Positions 46,328-55,582 of a DNA stretch of 64,000 nucleotides are shown piece by piece (positions within the stretch are counted from its first letter, which is position 1; the number at the start of each line of letters is the position of its first letter). The notes under the pieces were generated by a model. The model did no database searches. It was not told the DNA's origin and was given only the letters and a program-made list of their open reading frames with translations. The position numbers were made by a program, and so were the translations under genes. This stretch comes from JBKECP01 sp047974765 (lineage in GTDB: Bacteria > Pseudomonadota > Gammaproteobacteria > Pseudomonadales > Halieaceae), in contig JBKECP010000006.1 in NCBI GenBank assembly GCA_047974765.1, forward strand, positions 1-64,000, written 5' to 3'.

Positions 46328-47751
46328 AAAAGGTTGGCGGCGTAGGATCGAAAGGGCTGCCAGTTGATGCTGGCTTGTTCCAGGGTTTGTCCCTGAGTTG
46401 ATAAAGTTTGCCAGGCGCGTATCAAACCGAGGTCTTTGTGAGGAAATACATCGGGCGATCCCAGGCCGCGCAGGGCAACCATATTCAGTGTCCAGGGGCC
46501 AATGCCGGGGATGTCTGCCAGGGCCGCGAGCACATCATCGGGCTTTTTGGCCGCCAGCAAACGGCAGGTGGCACGCAGGCTTGTACGCCGCCGTGAGGGC
46601 ATGGCAAAGTGTTCATCCGACAGCGCAGCTATGGCTGCCGGATCTGGAAAATCCGGGCTGTCAGTACAGGCTTTAGCCAGACGGGCACAGACGGTGCGTG
46701 CGGCCACAATGCTGACCTGTTGACCGACAATTGCCCGCACACAACTTTCCTGTACGGACCAGTTAGATGGTGAGCGTATACCGGGAAAACGTTGAACAAG
46801 TGGCTGCAATGCGGGCGTTTGTTCCAATATCATTCCGATAACGGCGGGGTTGGCATCGAGATCGAACATCCTGCGCACCCGGGCTACCAACGGCATTAAC
46901 CGGGTTATTTGTGGCAAATCAAGAAGCAGTTGCAAGGCGTGTCGCTGTGGCAGATGTGTGACGGTAATTGAACCGACCTGGCCCTGCCAGTAAATCTGGC
47001 GCCGGTAATGGTTTTCGCTCACTTCTTCAATGTCTTCAATTGCATGGCGATGAAAAAAATCGATAACTCCTGCCCAGTCGTAAGGTGGGCGATACTGCAA
47101 AATCAGCACTGTGCCTGTGCCTGTGCCTGTGCCTGTGCTGTGCTGCTGGCGACGTAATGCCGAAGGTGGCTTGCCGTAGGCTGCGGCAATGGCGCTGTTA
47201 AAACGGCGCACGCTGCCATAACCGGCGGCAAAGGCAATATCGGTCATGCCAAGGGAGGACTCTGCCAGCAGTTGGCGGGCAAATAGCAAACGCTGATGCT
47301 GGGCCATGGCAATAGGCGAAATACCCAGTTCCCGCTGAAAAAGTTTGCGCAGATAACGTGCGCCAAGCCCGAGCCGGTCAGCGAGCGTCTCGATACTGCC
47401 GTCATTGAGCGCGCCAGCATTAATCAACATTATGGCCCGTTGCAGGCTGGTTTCACTGCCTGCCCAGGCCGGGCTGCCAGGGGCCGCCTCGGGGCGGCAG
47501 CGAAGGCAGGGACGAAAACCTGCCTCGGCAGCCTGACTGGCATAGCGGAAGTAAATAACGTTTTTTTCAGCCGCAGCACGCGCCGGACAGATGGGGCGGC
47601 AATAGATGCCTGTGCTGCGTACACCGAGAAAGAATTCACCGTCAAAGCGCGGATCTCGTGACAGGCGCGCACGACGACAGATTTCCTGATCAGGCAGGCT
47701 GGCATTTCTTGTGATGAGGCCGGGGTCTGTCTGTGTGTTGTCGTTTGTCAT
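46312..47751 (-). CDS. Ada-type regulator fused to AlkA glycosylase
   Basis: 479 residues. The N-terminal Ada zinc domain (about 20-95) has the four Cys ligands (GIYCRPICP and CLRCRPE), one of which accepts methyl from DNA phosphotriesters. Next comes an AraC-type DNA-binding domain (about 105-200, MTDIAFAAGYGSVRRFNSAI). The C-terminal half is AlkA: an N-terminal domain, then a helix-hairpin-helix glycosylase (LADIPGIGPWTLNMVALRGL) with catalytic Asp in FPHKDLGL. It likely senses methylation and activates its own operon, and also excises 3-methyladenine. Such fusions are known in proteobacteria. Confidence 0.92.
   Translation of the reverse strand: MTNDNTQTDPGLITRNASLPDQEICRRARLSRDPRFDGEFFLGVRSTGIYCRPICPARAAAEKNVIYFRYASQAAEAGFRPCLRCRPEAAPGSPAWAGSETSLQRAIMLINAGALNDGSIETLADRLGLGARYLRKLFQRELGISPIAMAQHQRLLFARQLLAESSLGMTDIAFAAGYGSVRRFNSAIAAAYGKPPSALRRQQHSTGTGTGTGTVLILQYRPPYDWAGVIDFFHRHAIEDIEEVSENHYRRQIYWQGQVGSITVTHLPQRHALQLLLDLPQITRLMPLVARVRRMFDLDANPAVIGMILEQTPALQPLVQRFPGIRSPSNWSVQESCVRAIVGQQVSIVAARTVCARLAKACTDSPDFPDPAAIAALSDEHFAMPSRRRTSLRATCRLLAAKKPDDVLAALADIPGIGPWTLNMVALRGLGSPDVFPHKDLGLIRAWQTLSTQGQTLEQASINWQPFRSYAANLLWRSL
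47109..47138. repeat. Five tandem CTGTGC units inside ada-alkA
   Basis: Five perfect 6-bp units encode alternating Thr-Gly in the linker between the AraC-type and AlkA parts. A change in copy number would alter linker length by two residues per unit without a frameshift. Confidence 0.8.
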
Positions 47752-47801
47752 GTATTCACTGTAGTGCGCACAAATTTCGGATGCTGGCCAGAATCGGCCC
47801 T

Positions 47802-49376
47802 TTATTGTTCCTGCGCTACCGGGTTTTGTTCCAGTTGGGCGGCAGCGTGGGCGGCAAAGCCCGAACCCGCCTGTGTGTAGAGATTGAAGCTGGTAATGCC
47901 GTATTGATCGAGGTCTTGTGCCTCTTCGCTGAAGCGCACGACGGCCGCAATTTGCCCGCTATAACCAAGATCCTGAAGCAGTTGGGCAACCAGCTTGTTT
48001 TCTTCATGGTTGGTCAATGCCAGCATGATCAGTTTGACCTGTTCCAGATTGACCCGATGCCAGAAATCAGGGTCGGAGGCATCTGCTGCCACCACGCGTC
48101 GTCCGGCCTGGCTGTGGCGCTCCAGTTTGAGGTCGTTGTCGTCAATACCCAGTACCTGATCGACAAATTGTTCCTGAATGGCGTCGTAGGCGCCGGTGCC
48201 GATATTGCCCATACCCAGCACCAGTACGCGAGTATTTCGGGTATCGGGGTAGGTGGCACGCACAATGTCGGTTTCAAAGCGTTGCAGATGCCTGTGCCAG
48301 CGGCGATACAGGCCGTGAGACAGACGATTCAGGGGAGATGCGATTAAAAAACTGATGGCAATAGCCAGCGAAATGACCCCTGACCACTGCGCATCTATCC
48401 AGTGTGCCGTGGCGGCCACCGCCACGACAATCAGGCCGAATTCACTGTAGTTGGTCAGTGCCACCGAAGATAATAAAGCGGTGCGTGGTGTGGTGTGCAG
48501 GCGGGTCAGCAGCAGAAAGTACAAGGGCGGTTTTAGGAGTACCAGCAGGCCGAGCACGATGGCCAGTCCGATCATCTCCTGCCTGGGCCAGCCATCCAGA
48601 CCAATCGACAGGAAGAAACAGACCAGAAACAGATCCTTGAATTGCAGTAGTGTTCGTGCCAGTTCCTTGGCTTTTTGGTGGCCTGCCAGCAGCACGCCAA
48701 TCAACAATGCGCCCAGATCTCCCTTGATGCCGGTGGCCTCAAACAGGCCTGCTCCGCCGAGCGCCAGCGTCAGACCAAAAAGGGTAAACAGTTCACCGTG
48801 GCCACTGATGGTCAGCAGACGCAGAATAACCCGGCGTAGAGGCAACAGGGCCAGCAGCAACAGCGCTTCCGGGCCCGGGGTTTTGCCACTGGAAACACCG
48901 AGGAACAGTACAGCGGCCAAATCCTGAACAATCAGAATGCCAACAGCCAGCGATGCGTGCCGCGAGGCCATTTCGCCACGCTCCTGCATCACCTGGATCA
49001 CAAATACTGTGCTGGAAAATGTCAATGCAAAGGCAATGACCACGCTGGTGCCGGGATTAATGTCGAGGCTGGGGACCAGCAGATTGGCCAGATAAAACAG
49101 AGCCAGAAAAAACAGTTGCATGAGAGCCATATGAGCCAGGGTTGTCCCCCAGATACGATGTTGCAGCAGATTCTTTGGCTGTAGCTTCAGGCCAATGGTG
49201 AATAACAGCAAGGTAATACCAATCTCTGAAAAGACATGCAGGATATCGCCGCCGCCAATATGCAACTCATGCAATACAAAGCCAGCTCCGAGATAACCGA
49301 TCAGAGCCGGCAGGCCAACGGCGCGACTGGCCATGCCACAGGCCAAAGCAATAAGAATAATGACAGGATCGAGCAT
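47802..49376 (-). CDS. Kef-type cation:proton antiporter with RCK domain
   Basis: 524 residues. The N-terminal ~370 residues form a CPA2 monovalent cation/proton antiporter with about 12 helices (LIGYLGAGFVLHELHIGG, FALTFSSTVFVIQVM). The C-terminal RCK_N/TrkA-N domain has the dinucleotide motif VLVLGMGNIGTGAYDAI. Resembles YbaL/KefB-like potassium efflux proteins. Regulation by NAD(H) or glutathione adducts cannot be read here. Confidence 0.88.
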   Translation of the reverse strand: MLDPVIILIALACGMASRAVGLPALIGYLGAGFVLHELHIGGGDILHVFSEIGITLLLFTIGLKLQPKNLLQHRIWGTTLAHMALMQLFFLALFYLANLLVPSLDINPGTSVVIAFALTFSSTVFVIQVMQERGEMASRHASLAVGILIVQDLAAVLFLGVSSGKTPGPEALLLLALLPLRRVILRLLTISGHGELFTLFGLTLALGGAGLFEATGIKGDLGALLIGVLLAGHQKAKELARTLLQFKDLFLVCFFLSIGLDGWPRQEMIGLAIVLGLLVLLKPPLYFLLLTRLHTTPRTALLSSVALTNYSEFGLIVVAVAATAHWIDAQWSGVISLAIAISFLIASPLNRLSHGLYRRWHRHLQRFETDIVRATYPDTRNTRVLVLGMGNIGTGAYDAIQEQFVDQVLGIDDNDLKLERHSQAGRRVVAADASDPDFWHRVNLEQVKLIMLALTNHEENKLVAQLLQDLGYSGQIAAVVRFSEEAQDLDQYGITSFNLYTQAGSGFAAHAAAQLEQNPVAQEQ

Positions 49377-49498
49377 GATATTTTTTACTGCCTATCAGTA
49401 AAGCGCCGGTGGGGCCGACATCTGTTTGTGGGTGATTGCCGACGTTGTCGTTAATGCCCAGATCATGATGGGGTGTCTCTTTGCCTGCAATAGTATCT

Positions 49499-49712
49499 AT
49501 TATCCTGGATTCCGCAGTCGAGCGCTTGTTTTCTTCTTGAAAGCCGTATGGATGCTGGGCTTCTGGTCTTTGATCGCACTCACCTTGCGGGTGAGTGTGC
49601 GCTACGCATCCACTGGTACTGCACCCGGCGCGTCAGGCAGCGTTGCTCCGCCTTGCCTGACACACCGATTACAGCACCATTGGGCACGTCCAACTGCAGA
49701 TTCCAGGATTAT
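49499..49712. mobile_element. MITE-like element, copy B
   Basis: 214 bases, end to end similar to 42037-42269. The left end is ATTATCCTGGATTCCGCAGT and the right end, reversed, is ATAATCCTGGAATCTGCAGT, so the terminal repeats are better preserved here. It is shorter because the central hairpin between GTCAGGCA and TGCCTGAC is smaller. It lies in the 360-base gap upstream of the antiporter; the rest of that gap is unremarkable. Confidence 0.65.
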
Positions 49713-49736
49713 GCGCCTGCTTGTGACAGGCCGGTA

Positions 49737-50096
49737 TCACTTGCCGCTCTGGTGCCGTTGCTTCCACAAAATATAGGTGCTGGCGGCGATGATACAGGCG
49801 TCTACAAACAGACGAAGCTGGTTGGTATTTGTCAGCCCGGTACCTGCTTGCAGCGTCAGCGCCAACATGCTGCCCGCCAGAGCAATGGCCAGAAAGAGGG
49901 CAAAACGGGACTGGCCGAAAAGGCCGACGCCAATCAATAGGTAAGCTGAACCGCATAGGGCGCCAAGCACGGTGTCGGCAGCCAGATTGCCCAACCACAG
50001 GCCCGCCACCTGGGCAAAACCGCTGGCGGTGGCCAGTACTGCGGTCAGCTGGCGCAGAAAGTGGATAGAGGGGCTTAGTGTGTTGGTCGTGCGCAT
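49737..50096 (-). CDS. Small membrane protein of unknown function
   Basis: 119 residues from ATG 50096 (MRTTNTLSPSIHFLRQL), four hydrophobic segments, short basic end (ILWKQRHQSGK). No family recognised. It starts 11 bases after the liuE stop, so it is probably a tail gene of the liu operon, but the Shine-Dalgarno is weak. The longer frame to 50189 overlaps liuE and is not used. Confidence 0.5.
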   Translation of the reverse strand: MRTTNTLSPSIHFLRQLTAVLATASGFAQVAGLWLGNLAADTVLGALCGSAYLLIGVGLFGQSRFALFLAIALAGSMLALTLQAGTGLTNTNQLRLFVDACIIAASTYILWKQRHQSGK

Positions 50097-50106
50097 AAAA
50101 AGCAGA

Positions 50107-51018
50107 TCAGTTGCTTTGTGTTTGCGCCAGCAGGGCGCGGGCAACCCGGGAGGCGGGCTGGCGTTGCAGAATACCCGATATACGCGCACTGGCCCGGATC
50201 AGTCCATTAAGGCTGAGGCCACTGTCAATGCCAAGACCATTGAGCATGTAGACGACATCCTCGGTGGCGACATTGCCGCTGGCACCTTTGGCGTAGGGGC
50301 AGCCGCCAAGACCGGCAATGGCGGTGTCGATGGTGGTGATACCGTGCTGCAGGGCTACCAGAATATTGGCCAGCGCCTGGCCGTAGGTATCGTGGCAGTG
50401 AACGGCCAGCTGATCGGCAGGAATGGTTTGCAAGAGCTGCTCCAGCAGGCGCGCCATGCTCCCGGCGGTACCCGTGCCGATGGTGTCACCGAGAGACACC
50501 TCGCAACAGCCCATTGCCAGCAGAGCGGTGCTGACGTTGAGAACCTGTTCGGGTGCAATATCACCTTCGTAGGGGCAGCCCAATACGCAGGATACATAAC
50601 CGCGCACCGGTATGCTGGCAGAGTGGGCAGCCTCCAGTAGCGGGCGAAAGCGCGCCAGGCTGTCGGCAATGCTGCAATTAATGTTCTTGCGGGAAAAACT
50701 CTCGGAGGCAGCTGCAAATACGGCTACTTCATCCACTTCTGCTGTCAGCGCCTGTTCAAACCCCTGCATATTGGGGGTTAATGCTGCATAGCGGGTGCCA
50801 GGTTTACGCCGGATGGCCTTGAACAGGGCTTTGGAATCGGCCATCTGCGGCACCCACCCGGGATTGACGAAGCTGCCCACCTCAATTATTGAATGACCAG
50901 CATCGGCCAGATCTTCCACCAGTCGGATCTTGTCGGCCAGCCTGAGGCTGGCCTTTTCATTTTGCAGCCCGTCGCGTGGGCCGACTTCAACCAGGGTGAC
51001 TTTTGAGGGCAGGCTCAT
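50107..51018 (-). CDS. liuE: Hydroxymethylglutaryl-CoA lyase
   Basis: 303 residues, TIM-barrel lyase splitting HMG-CoA into acetoacetate and acetyl-CoA, the last step of leucine degradation. Motifs: VEVGPRDGLQNEKA at the N-terminus, CVLGCPYEGD, the His pair in VHCHDTYGQALANI, and the catalytic-Cys loop GLGGCPYAKGASGNVATED. Last of the liu catabolic genes, 23 bases after liuD. Confidence 0.95.
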   Translation of the reverse strand: MSLPSKVTLVEVGPRDGLQNEKASLRLADKIRLVEDLADAGHSIIEVGSFVNPGWVPQMADSKALFKAIRRKPGTRYAALTPNMQGFEQALTAEVDEVAVFAAASESFSRKNINCSIADSLARFRPLLEAAHSASIPVRGYVSCVLGCPYEGDIAPEQVLNVSTALLAMGCCEVSLGDTIGTGTAGSMARLLEQLLQTIPADQLAVHCHDTYGQALANILVALQHGITTIDTAIAGLGGCPYAKGASGNVATEDVVYMLNGLGIDSGLSLNGLIRASARISGILQRQPASRVARALLAQTQSN

Positions 51019-51041
51019 GCCTATAACTTCTCCTGTGCACT

Positions 51042-53042
51042 TTAGTGTGCATTCTTTTGTGGAGTGAACTGTAGCAGCTCTGCACCACCATCCACCAGAT
51101 CGCCGCTGCCAAAGTAAAAACTCTCAACTACTCCGGCAGCGGGTGCGCGAATGGTATGTTCCATTTTCATGGCTTCCATTATCAGCAGTGGCTGATTGGC
51201 CTGTACTTCACTGCCAACCTCAACCAGCAGGGTGACCACAGTGCCGTTCATCGGTGCCAACAGCCCCGCTATCGATGCGCTGTTATCAATTTCGCCAGTA
51301 TCAGGTCTCACTTCACTGAAGTGTAATGCACCTGTGGGCAGATAAAGTGTATAGCCACTGCCGCTTGTTGCCAGTGTCGCCAGTTGTCGGTGGCCTGCCA
51401 GCTCAAAGCTCAGACTGTCACCGCTCAGCTCACCTTGTACGGTGCTGTCGATGCCGTTGACACGCATGCGATAGCACTCGCCCAGCCAGTGGGCACGAAC
51501 CTGGATCAGCTGACCGCCGGTCTCAAGCAGCAGGTGCTGGACGTGGGCTTCGTTCAGTCGCCAGCCATTGTGGCTCTGCCAGGGTGAGAAGGGATCGAAC
51601 CCGCCGGGGGCGGTGGCCTGCTGTTGCCGGTGCAGCAGCAGAGCCAGCGCCGCCACCGGCAAATCCTGTTGTATATCCTGCTGCCGCTGGTGGAAGATCA
51701 GTTCGCTGTAGCGTTCAATAAAGCTGGTATCCAGCTCTGCCCGCCGAAAGGGGGTGCAGGTGGCCAGATTGTAGAGAAAGTCGATATTGGTGGTAGTGCC
51801 GCCAATCCGGTAGTTGCGCAGAGCACCACTTAAACGCTGCAAGGCCCGTTCCCGGGATTCGTCCCAGACGATCAGTTTGGCGATCATCGGATCGTAGAAC
51901 ACGCTGATTTTATCGCCCTGGCGCACGCCGGTATCGATCCGGACGTGGGCCGATTCCTCTGGCGAGCGCAGGTAGGACAGGGTGCCGGTGGCGGGCAGGA
52001 AGTCCTTGTCTGGATCTTCGGCATAGATGCGCGCCTCAAAAGCGTGGCCGTCGATGCGAACCTCTTCCTGGGCCAGCGGCAGGGAACCGCCGCTGGCCAC
52101 CAATAGTTGCCACTGAACCAGATCCTGACCGGTAATCATCTCGGTGACGGGATGCTCCACCTGCAAGCGGGTGTTCATCTCCATAAAGTAGAAGCTGCCA
52201 TCTTCATCGAGCAGAAACTCGACTGTACCCGCACCACTGTAGTTGATAGCGCGGGCGGCGAGCACGGCGGTATCGCCCATTTGCCGACGCAGATTTTCAC
52301 TTATGCCTGGAGCCGGTGCCTCCTCAATCACTTTCTGGTGGCGGCGCTGGACCGAGCAGTCCCGTTCGGCCAGGTAGATGCCGTGGCCGTGATTGTCACA
52401 GAACACCTGCACTTCCACATGGCGCGGTTTGGTCAGGTATTTTTCCACCAGCATGCGCTCGTCATCAAAACTGGCGCTGGCCTCGCGTTTGGCCGCCGCC
52501 AGTGCCTTGTCGAATTCATCCGCGCTCCATACCTGCCGCATGCCCTTGCCGCCACCACCGGCGGTGGCCTTGAGCAGCACCGGATAGCCCATGTCGTCGG
52601 CGGCATGTTTAAGCCGCTCGGGGTTTTGGTCATCGCCGTGGTAGCCGGGCACCAGTGGCACACCGGCCTTTTCCATGATCCGCTTGGCCGCACTTTTGGA
52701 ACCCATCGCCTCGATGGCGCTGACCGGCGGGCCGACAAAGACAATACCCGCCTGTTCACAGGCGCGGGCAAAATCGGCGTTCTCTGATAAAAAGCCGTAG
52801 CCCGGGTGGATAGCCTGGGCCTGGGTGCGGAGGGCCACTTCGATAATGCGCCCGGCCAGCAGGTAGGATTCGCGTGCTGGTGAGGGACCGATATGGACCG
52901 CTTCGCCAGCCAGTTCGACATGCAGAGCGTGTTTGTCGGCATCGGAATAAAGAGCTACCGTGTCGATACCCAGCCGGTGGGCTGTGTCAATAATGCGGCA
53001 GGCGATCTCACCGCGGTTGGCTATAAGCAGTTTGCTGAACAT
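51042..53042 (-). CDS. liuD: Methylcrotonyl-CoA carboxylase, biotin-containing alpha subunit
   Basis: 666 residues from ATG 53042 (MFSKLLIANRGEIACRI). It has a biotin carboxylase domain (1-450, with GGGGKGMR and the VEFLLDEDGSFYFMEMNTRLQ region). The C-terminal biotinyl domain carries the biotin lysine in MEAMKMEH. It carboxylates biotin for transfer to 3-methylcrotonyl-CoA by LiuB. The biotin ligase BirA is encoded close by at 57.6 kb. Confidence 0.95.
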   Translation of the reverse strand: MFSKLLIANRGEIACRIIDTAHRLGIDTVALYSDADKHALHVELAGEAVHIGPSPARESYLLAGRIIEVALRTQAQAIHPGYGFLSENADFARACEQAGIVFVGPPVSAIEAMGSKSAAKRIMEKAGVPLVPGYHGDDQNPERLKHAADDMGYPVLLKATAGGGGKGMRQVWSADEFDKALAAAKREASASFDDERMLVEKYLTKPRHVEVQVFCDNHGHGIYLAERDCSVQRRHQKVIEEAPAPGISENLRRQMGDTAVLAARAINYSGAGTVEFLLDEDGSFYFMEMNTRLQVEHPVTEMITGQDLVQWQLLVASGGSLPLAQEEVRIDGHAFEARIYAEDPDKDFLPATGTLSYLRSPEESAHVRIDTGVRQGDKISVFYDPMIAKLIVWDESRERALQRLSGALRNYRIGGTTTNIDFLYNLATCTPFRRAELDTSFIERYSELIFHQRQQDIQQDLPVAALALLLHRQQQATAPGGFDPFSPWQSHNGWRLNEAHVQHLLLETGGQLIQVRAHWLGECYRMRVNGIDSTVQGELSGDSLSFELAGHRQLATLATSGSGYTLYLPTGALHFSEVRPDTGEIDNSASIAGLLAPMNGTVVTLLVEVGSEVQANQPLLIMEAMKMEHTIRAPAAGVVESFYFGSGDLVDGGAELLQFTPQKNAH

Positions 53043-53093
53043 GGTTTTATCCCCGGTTGTCAGCAGCGGCCCAACTTCAGGCGCCACTTTTGA

Positions 53094-53888
53094 TCAACTG
53101 TCCTTAATCCACTTTGGTTGACGTTTGTCGAGAAAGGCGCCCAGCCCCTCCTGACCCTCGGGTGATACGCGAATGGTGGCGATGCGCGCACAGGTTTCGT
53201 CGATCAGTGCATCCGTCAGCGGCTCATTGGCAACCACAGCGATCAGTTCCCTGACTGAGCGCACGGCGGCCGGGCTGTTGCCGAGAATGGCCGCCACCAG
53301 TGCCTTCACTGTGGTATCCAGCTCCGTCTCGGGCACCACTTCACTGAGCAGACCCAGGCGCAGTGCCTGGGCTGCACGGAAGCGTTCGGCGGTGACGAAA
53401 TAGCGCCGCGCCGCCCGCTCGCCGATGGCACGAATGACGTAGGGGCTGATGGTGGACGGCACCAGGCCGATTTTAACTTCCGACAGGGCGAAACTGGCGT
53501 TTTCTGAGCCGACGGCCATGTCACAGCAGCTGATCAGGCCAACGGCGCCGCCAAAGGCTGCGCCCTGTACCCGGGCAATGGTTGGCTGGGGCAGTTCGTA
53601 CAGGGTCTTGAGCATGCCCGCCAGCGCCTGGGCATCTTTGATGTTGTGTGCGTAGTCGTAGTTGGCCATGCGCTTCATCCAGGCGAGGTCGGCACCGGCG
53701 GAAAAGTTCCTGCCGGTCGAAGCCAGCACCACCACGCGCACATCCTCGCGTGTGGCCAGCTGATCGAAGGCGGTGCGCAGCTCGGCGATAATGGCATCAT
53801 CGAAGGCGTTGTGTTTGTCGGGCCGGTTGAGAGTGACGGTGGCTACGCCTGCGCTGTCTACCGCGGTGCAAACTGTCTGTTGTTCCAT
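53094..53888 (-). CDS. liuC: Methylglutaconyl-CoA hydratase (enoyl-CoA hydratase family)
   Basis: 264 residues, crotonase fold. It hydrates 3-methylglutaconyl-CoA to HMG-CoA. Oxyanion-hole motifs: NFSAGADLAWMKRMA and GAAFGGAVGLISCCD. Position between liuB and liuD fixes the role. 51 bases separate it from liuD. Confidence 0.92.
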   Translation of the reverse strand: MEQQTVCTAVDSAGVATVTLNRPDKHNAFDDAIIAELRTAFDQLATREDVRVVVLASTGRNFSAGADLAWMKRMANYDYAHNIKDAQALAGMLKTLYELPQPTIARVQGAAFGGAVGLISCCDMAVGSENASFALSEVKIGLVPSTISPYVIRAIGERAARRYFVTAERFRAAQALRLGLLSEVVPETELDTTVKALVAAILGNSPAAVRSVRELIAVVANEPLTDALIDETCARIATIRVSPEGQEGLGAFLDKRQPKWIKDS

Positions 53889-53911
53889 TGTTAAAGTATC
53901 CCCTTGTTATT

Positions 53912-53943
53912 CTCGTTTCCACGCTCCCGCGTGGGAACGAGAG
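53912..53943. repeat. REP-like palindrome between liuB and liuC
   Basis: CTCGTTTCCACG - CTCCCG - CGTGGGAACGAG is a near-perfect inverted repeat. Its core recurs at 57314-57337. This type of extragenic palindrome is common in gammaproteobacteria; it may form an mRNA hairpin. Confidence 0.7.
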
Positions 53944-53969
53944 GCCATGCGAGTACACGGCAGCCACTA

Positions 53970-55577
53970 TCACATCCTGAATACGCCAAATCTGGACTCC
54001 GGTATCGGCGCATTGAGTGAGGCGGAAATGGCCAGGCCCAGAACCATGCGGGTGTCAGCCGGGTCGATTACGCCGTCATCCCAGAGGCGGGCGGAGGCGT
54101 AGTAGGGGTGGCCCTGGTGTTCGTACTGGTCCAGCACCGGCTGTTTGAGGGCGGCGATGTCGGCCTCACTCATATCGATACCTTCGCGAGCCAGCTGGTC
54201 CTGCTTGACGGTGGCCAGTACGCCCGCCGCCTGTTCGCCACCCATCACTGAGATGCGGGCATTGGGCCACATAAACAGGAAGCGCGGGTCGTAGGCGCGA
54301 CCGCACATGGCGTAATTACCGGCGCCAAAGGAACCACCAATGATGACGGTGAACTTGGGCACATCGGCGCAGGCCACCGCGTGTACCATTTTGGCGCCGT
54401 GGCGGGCGATACCGCCGGCTTCGTACTGTTTGCCGACCATAAAGCCGGTGATGTTCTGCAAAAAGATCAATGGTGTTTTGCGCTGAGCGCAGAGTTCCAC
54501 AAAGTGGGCGCCCTTGACCGCCGATTCGCTGAACAGGATGCCGTTGTTGGCCACGATGCCAACCGGGTAGCCGTGGATGCGGGCGAAGCCGCAGACCAGG
54601 GTTTCGCCAAAGAGGGCCTTGAATTCGTCGAAGTCAGAGCCGTCGACCACGCGGGCGATGACCTCGCGCACGTCATAGGGCTGGCGGGGGTCGGCGGGGA
54701 TTACGCCGTAGATATCCTCTACCGGATAGTCCGGTTCCACCGGCTCGCGGATATCGAGTTCGATCGGCTTGACCCGGTTCAGTCGGCCAACCGAGCGGCG
54801 CAGCAATTGCAGGGCGTGGTGGTCGTTGTTGGCGTAGTGGTCGGTGACGCCGGAGGTGCGGCAGTGTACGTCGGCACCGCCCAGTTCTTCAGCGCTGACC
54901 ACTTCGCCGGTGGCCGCCTTTACCAGCGGCGGGCCACCGAGGAAGATGGTGCCCTGGTTTTTGACGATAATGGATTCATCGGCCATCGCCGGTACATAAG
55001 CGCCACCGGCGGTACAGGAGCCGAGTACAGCGGCAATCTGGGGAATGCCCATGGCCGACATGCGTGCCTGGTTATAGAAAGCGTGGCCAAAATGGTTGCG
55101 ATCGGGGAAAACTTCATCCTGCAGCGGCAAAAAGGCGCCGCCGGAGTCCACCAGATAAAGGCAGGGCAGATGATTTTCACGGGCGATGGTCTGCGCCCGA
55201 CCCTGTTTTTTTACCGTTAGCGGGAAATAGGTACCGCCTTTTACGGTGGCGTCGTTGATAAAAATCATGCACTCCTGTCCGGCCACCCGGCCGATACCGG
55301 TGATCAGTCCGGCACCGGGCACCGGGTCGTCGTAAACACCGTAAGCGGCCAGCTGGCTCAGCTCCAGAAAGGGCGTGCCGGGGTCAAGCAGGGCGCTCAG
55401 ACGTTCCCGGGGCAGCAGCTTGCCGCGGGCGATATGCCGCCGTTGGGCTTTGTCACCGCCGCCGAGATGGATTTGCGCCACTTTTTCGCGCAGATCATCC
55501 ACCTGCGCCTGCATGTGCTGGCGGTTGTTCTGAAAGCCTTCATCCCGTGGATTCAGGCGTGATATCAGTTGAGTCAT
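53970..55577 (-). CDS. liuB: Methylcrotonyl-CoA carboxylase, carboxyltransferase beta subunit
   Basis: 535 residues, acyl-CoA carboxyltransferase fold. Recognisable stretches are LLPRERLSALLDPGTPFLEL, GSCTAGGAYVPAMADE, GFMVGKQYEAGGIARHGAK and GSFGAGNYAMCGRAYDPRF, typical of MCC beta. Forms the holoenzyme with LiuD. It begins 5 bases after the liuA stop. Confidence 0.95.
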   Translation of the reverse strand: MTQLISRLNPRDEGFQNNRQHMQAQVDDLREKVAQIHLGGGDKAQRRHIARGKLLPRERLSALLDPGTPFLELSQLAAYGVYDDPVPGAGLITGIGRVAGQECMIFINDATVKGGTYFPLTVKKQGRAQTIARENHLPCLYLVDSGGAFLPLQDEVFPDRNHFGHAFYNQARMSAMGIPQIAAVLGSCTAGGAYVPAMADESIIVKNQGTIFLGGPPLVKAATGEVVSAEELGGADVHCRTSGVTDHYANNDHHALQLLRRSVGRLNRVKPIELDIREPVEPDYPVEDIYGVIPADPRQPYDVREVIARVVDGSDFDEFKALFGETLVCGFARIHGYPVGIVANNGILFSESAVKGAHFVELCAQRKTPLIFLQNITGFMVGKQYEAGGIARHGAKMVHAVACADVPKFTVIIGGSFGAGNYAMCGRAYDPRFLFMWPNARISVMGGEQAAGVLATVKQDQLAREGIDMSEADIAALKQPVLDQYEHQGHPYYASARLWDDGVIDPADTRMVLGLAISASLNAPIPESRFGVFRM

Positions 55578-55582
55578 GGAGT

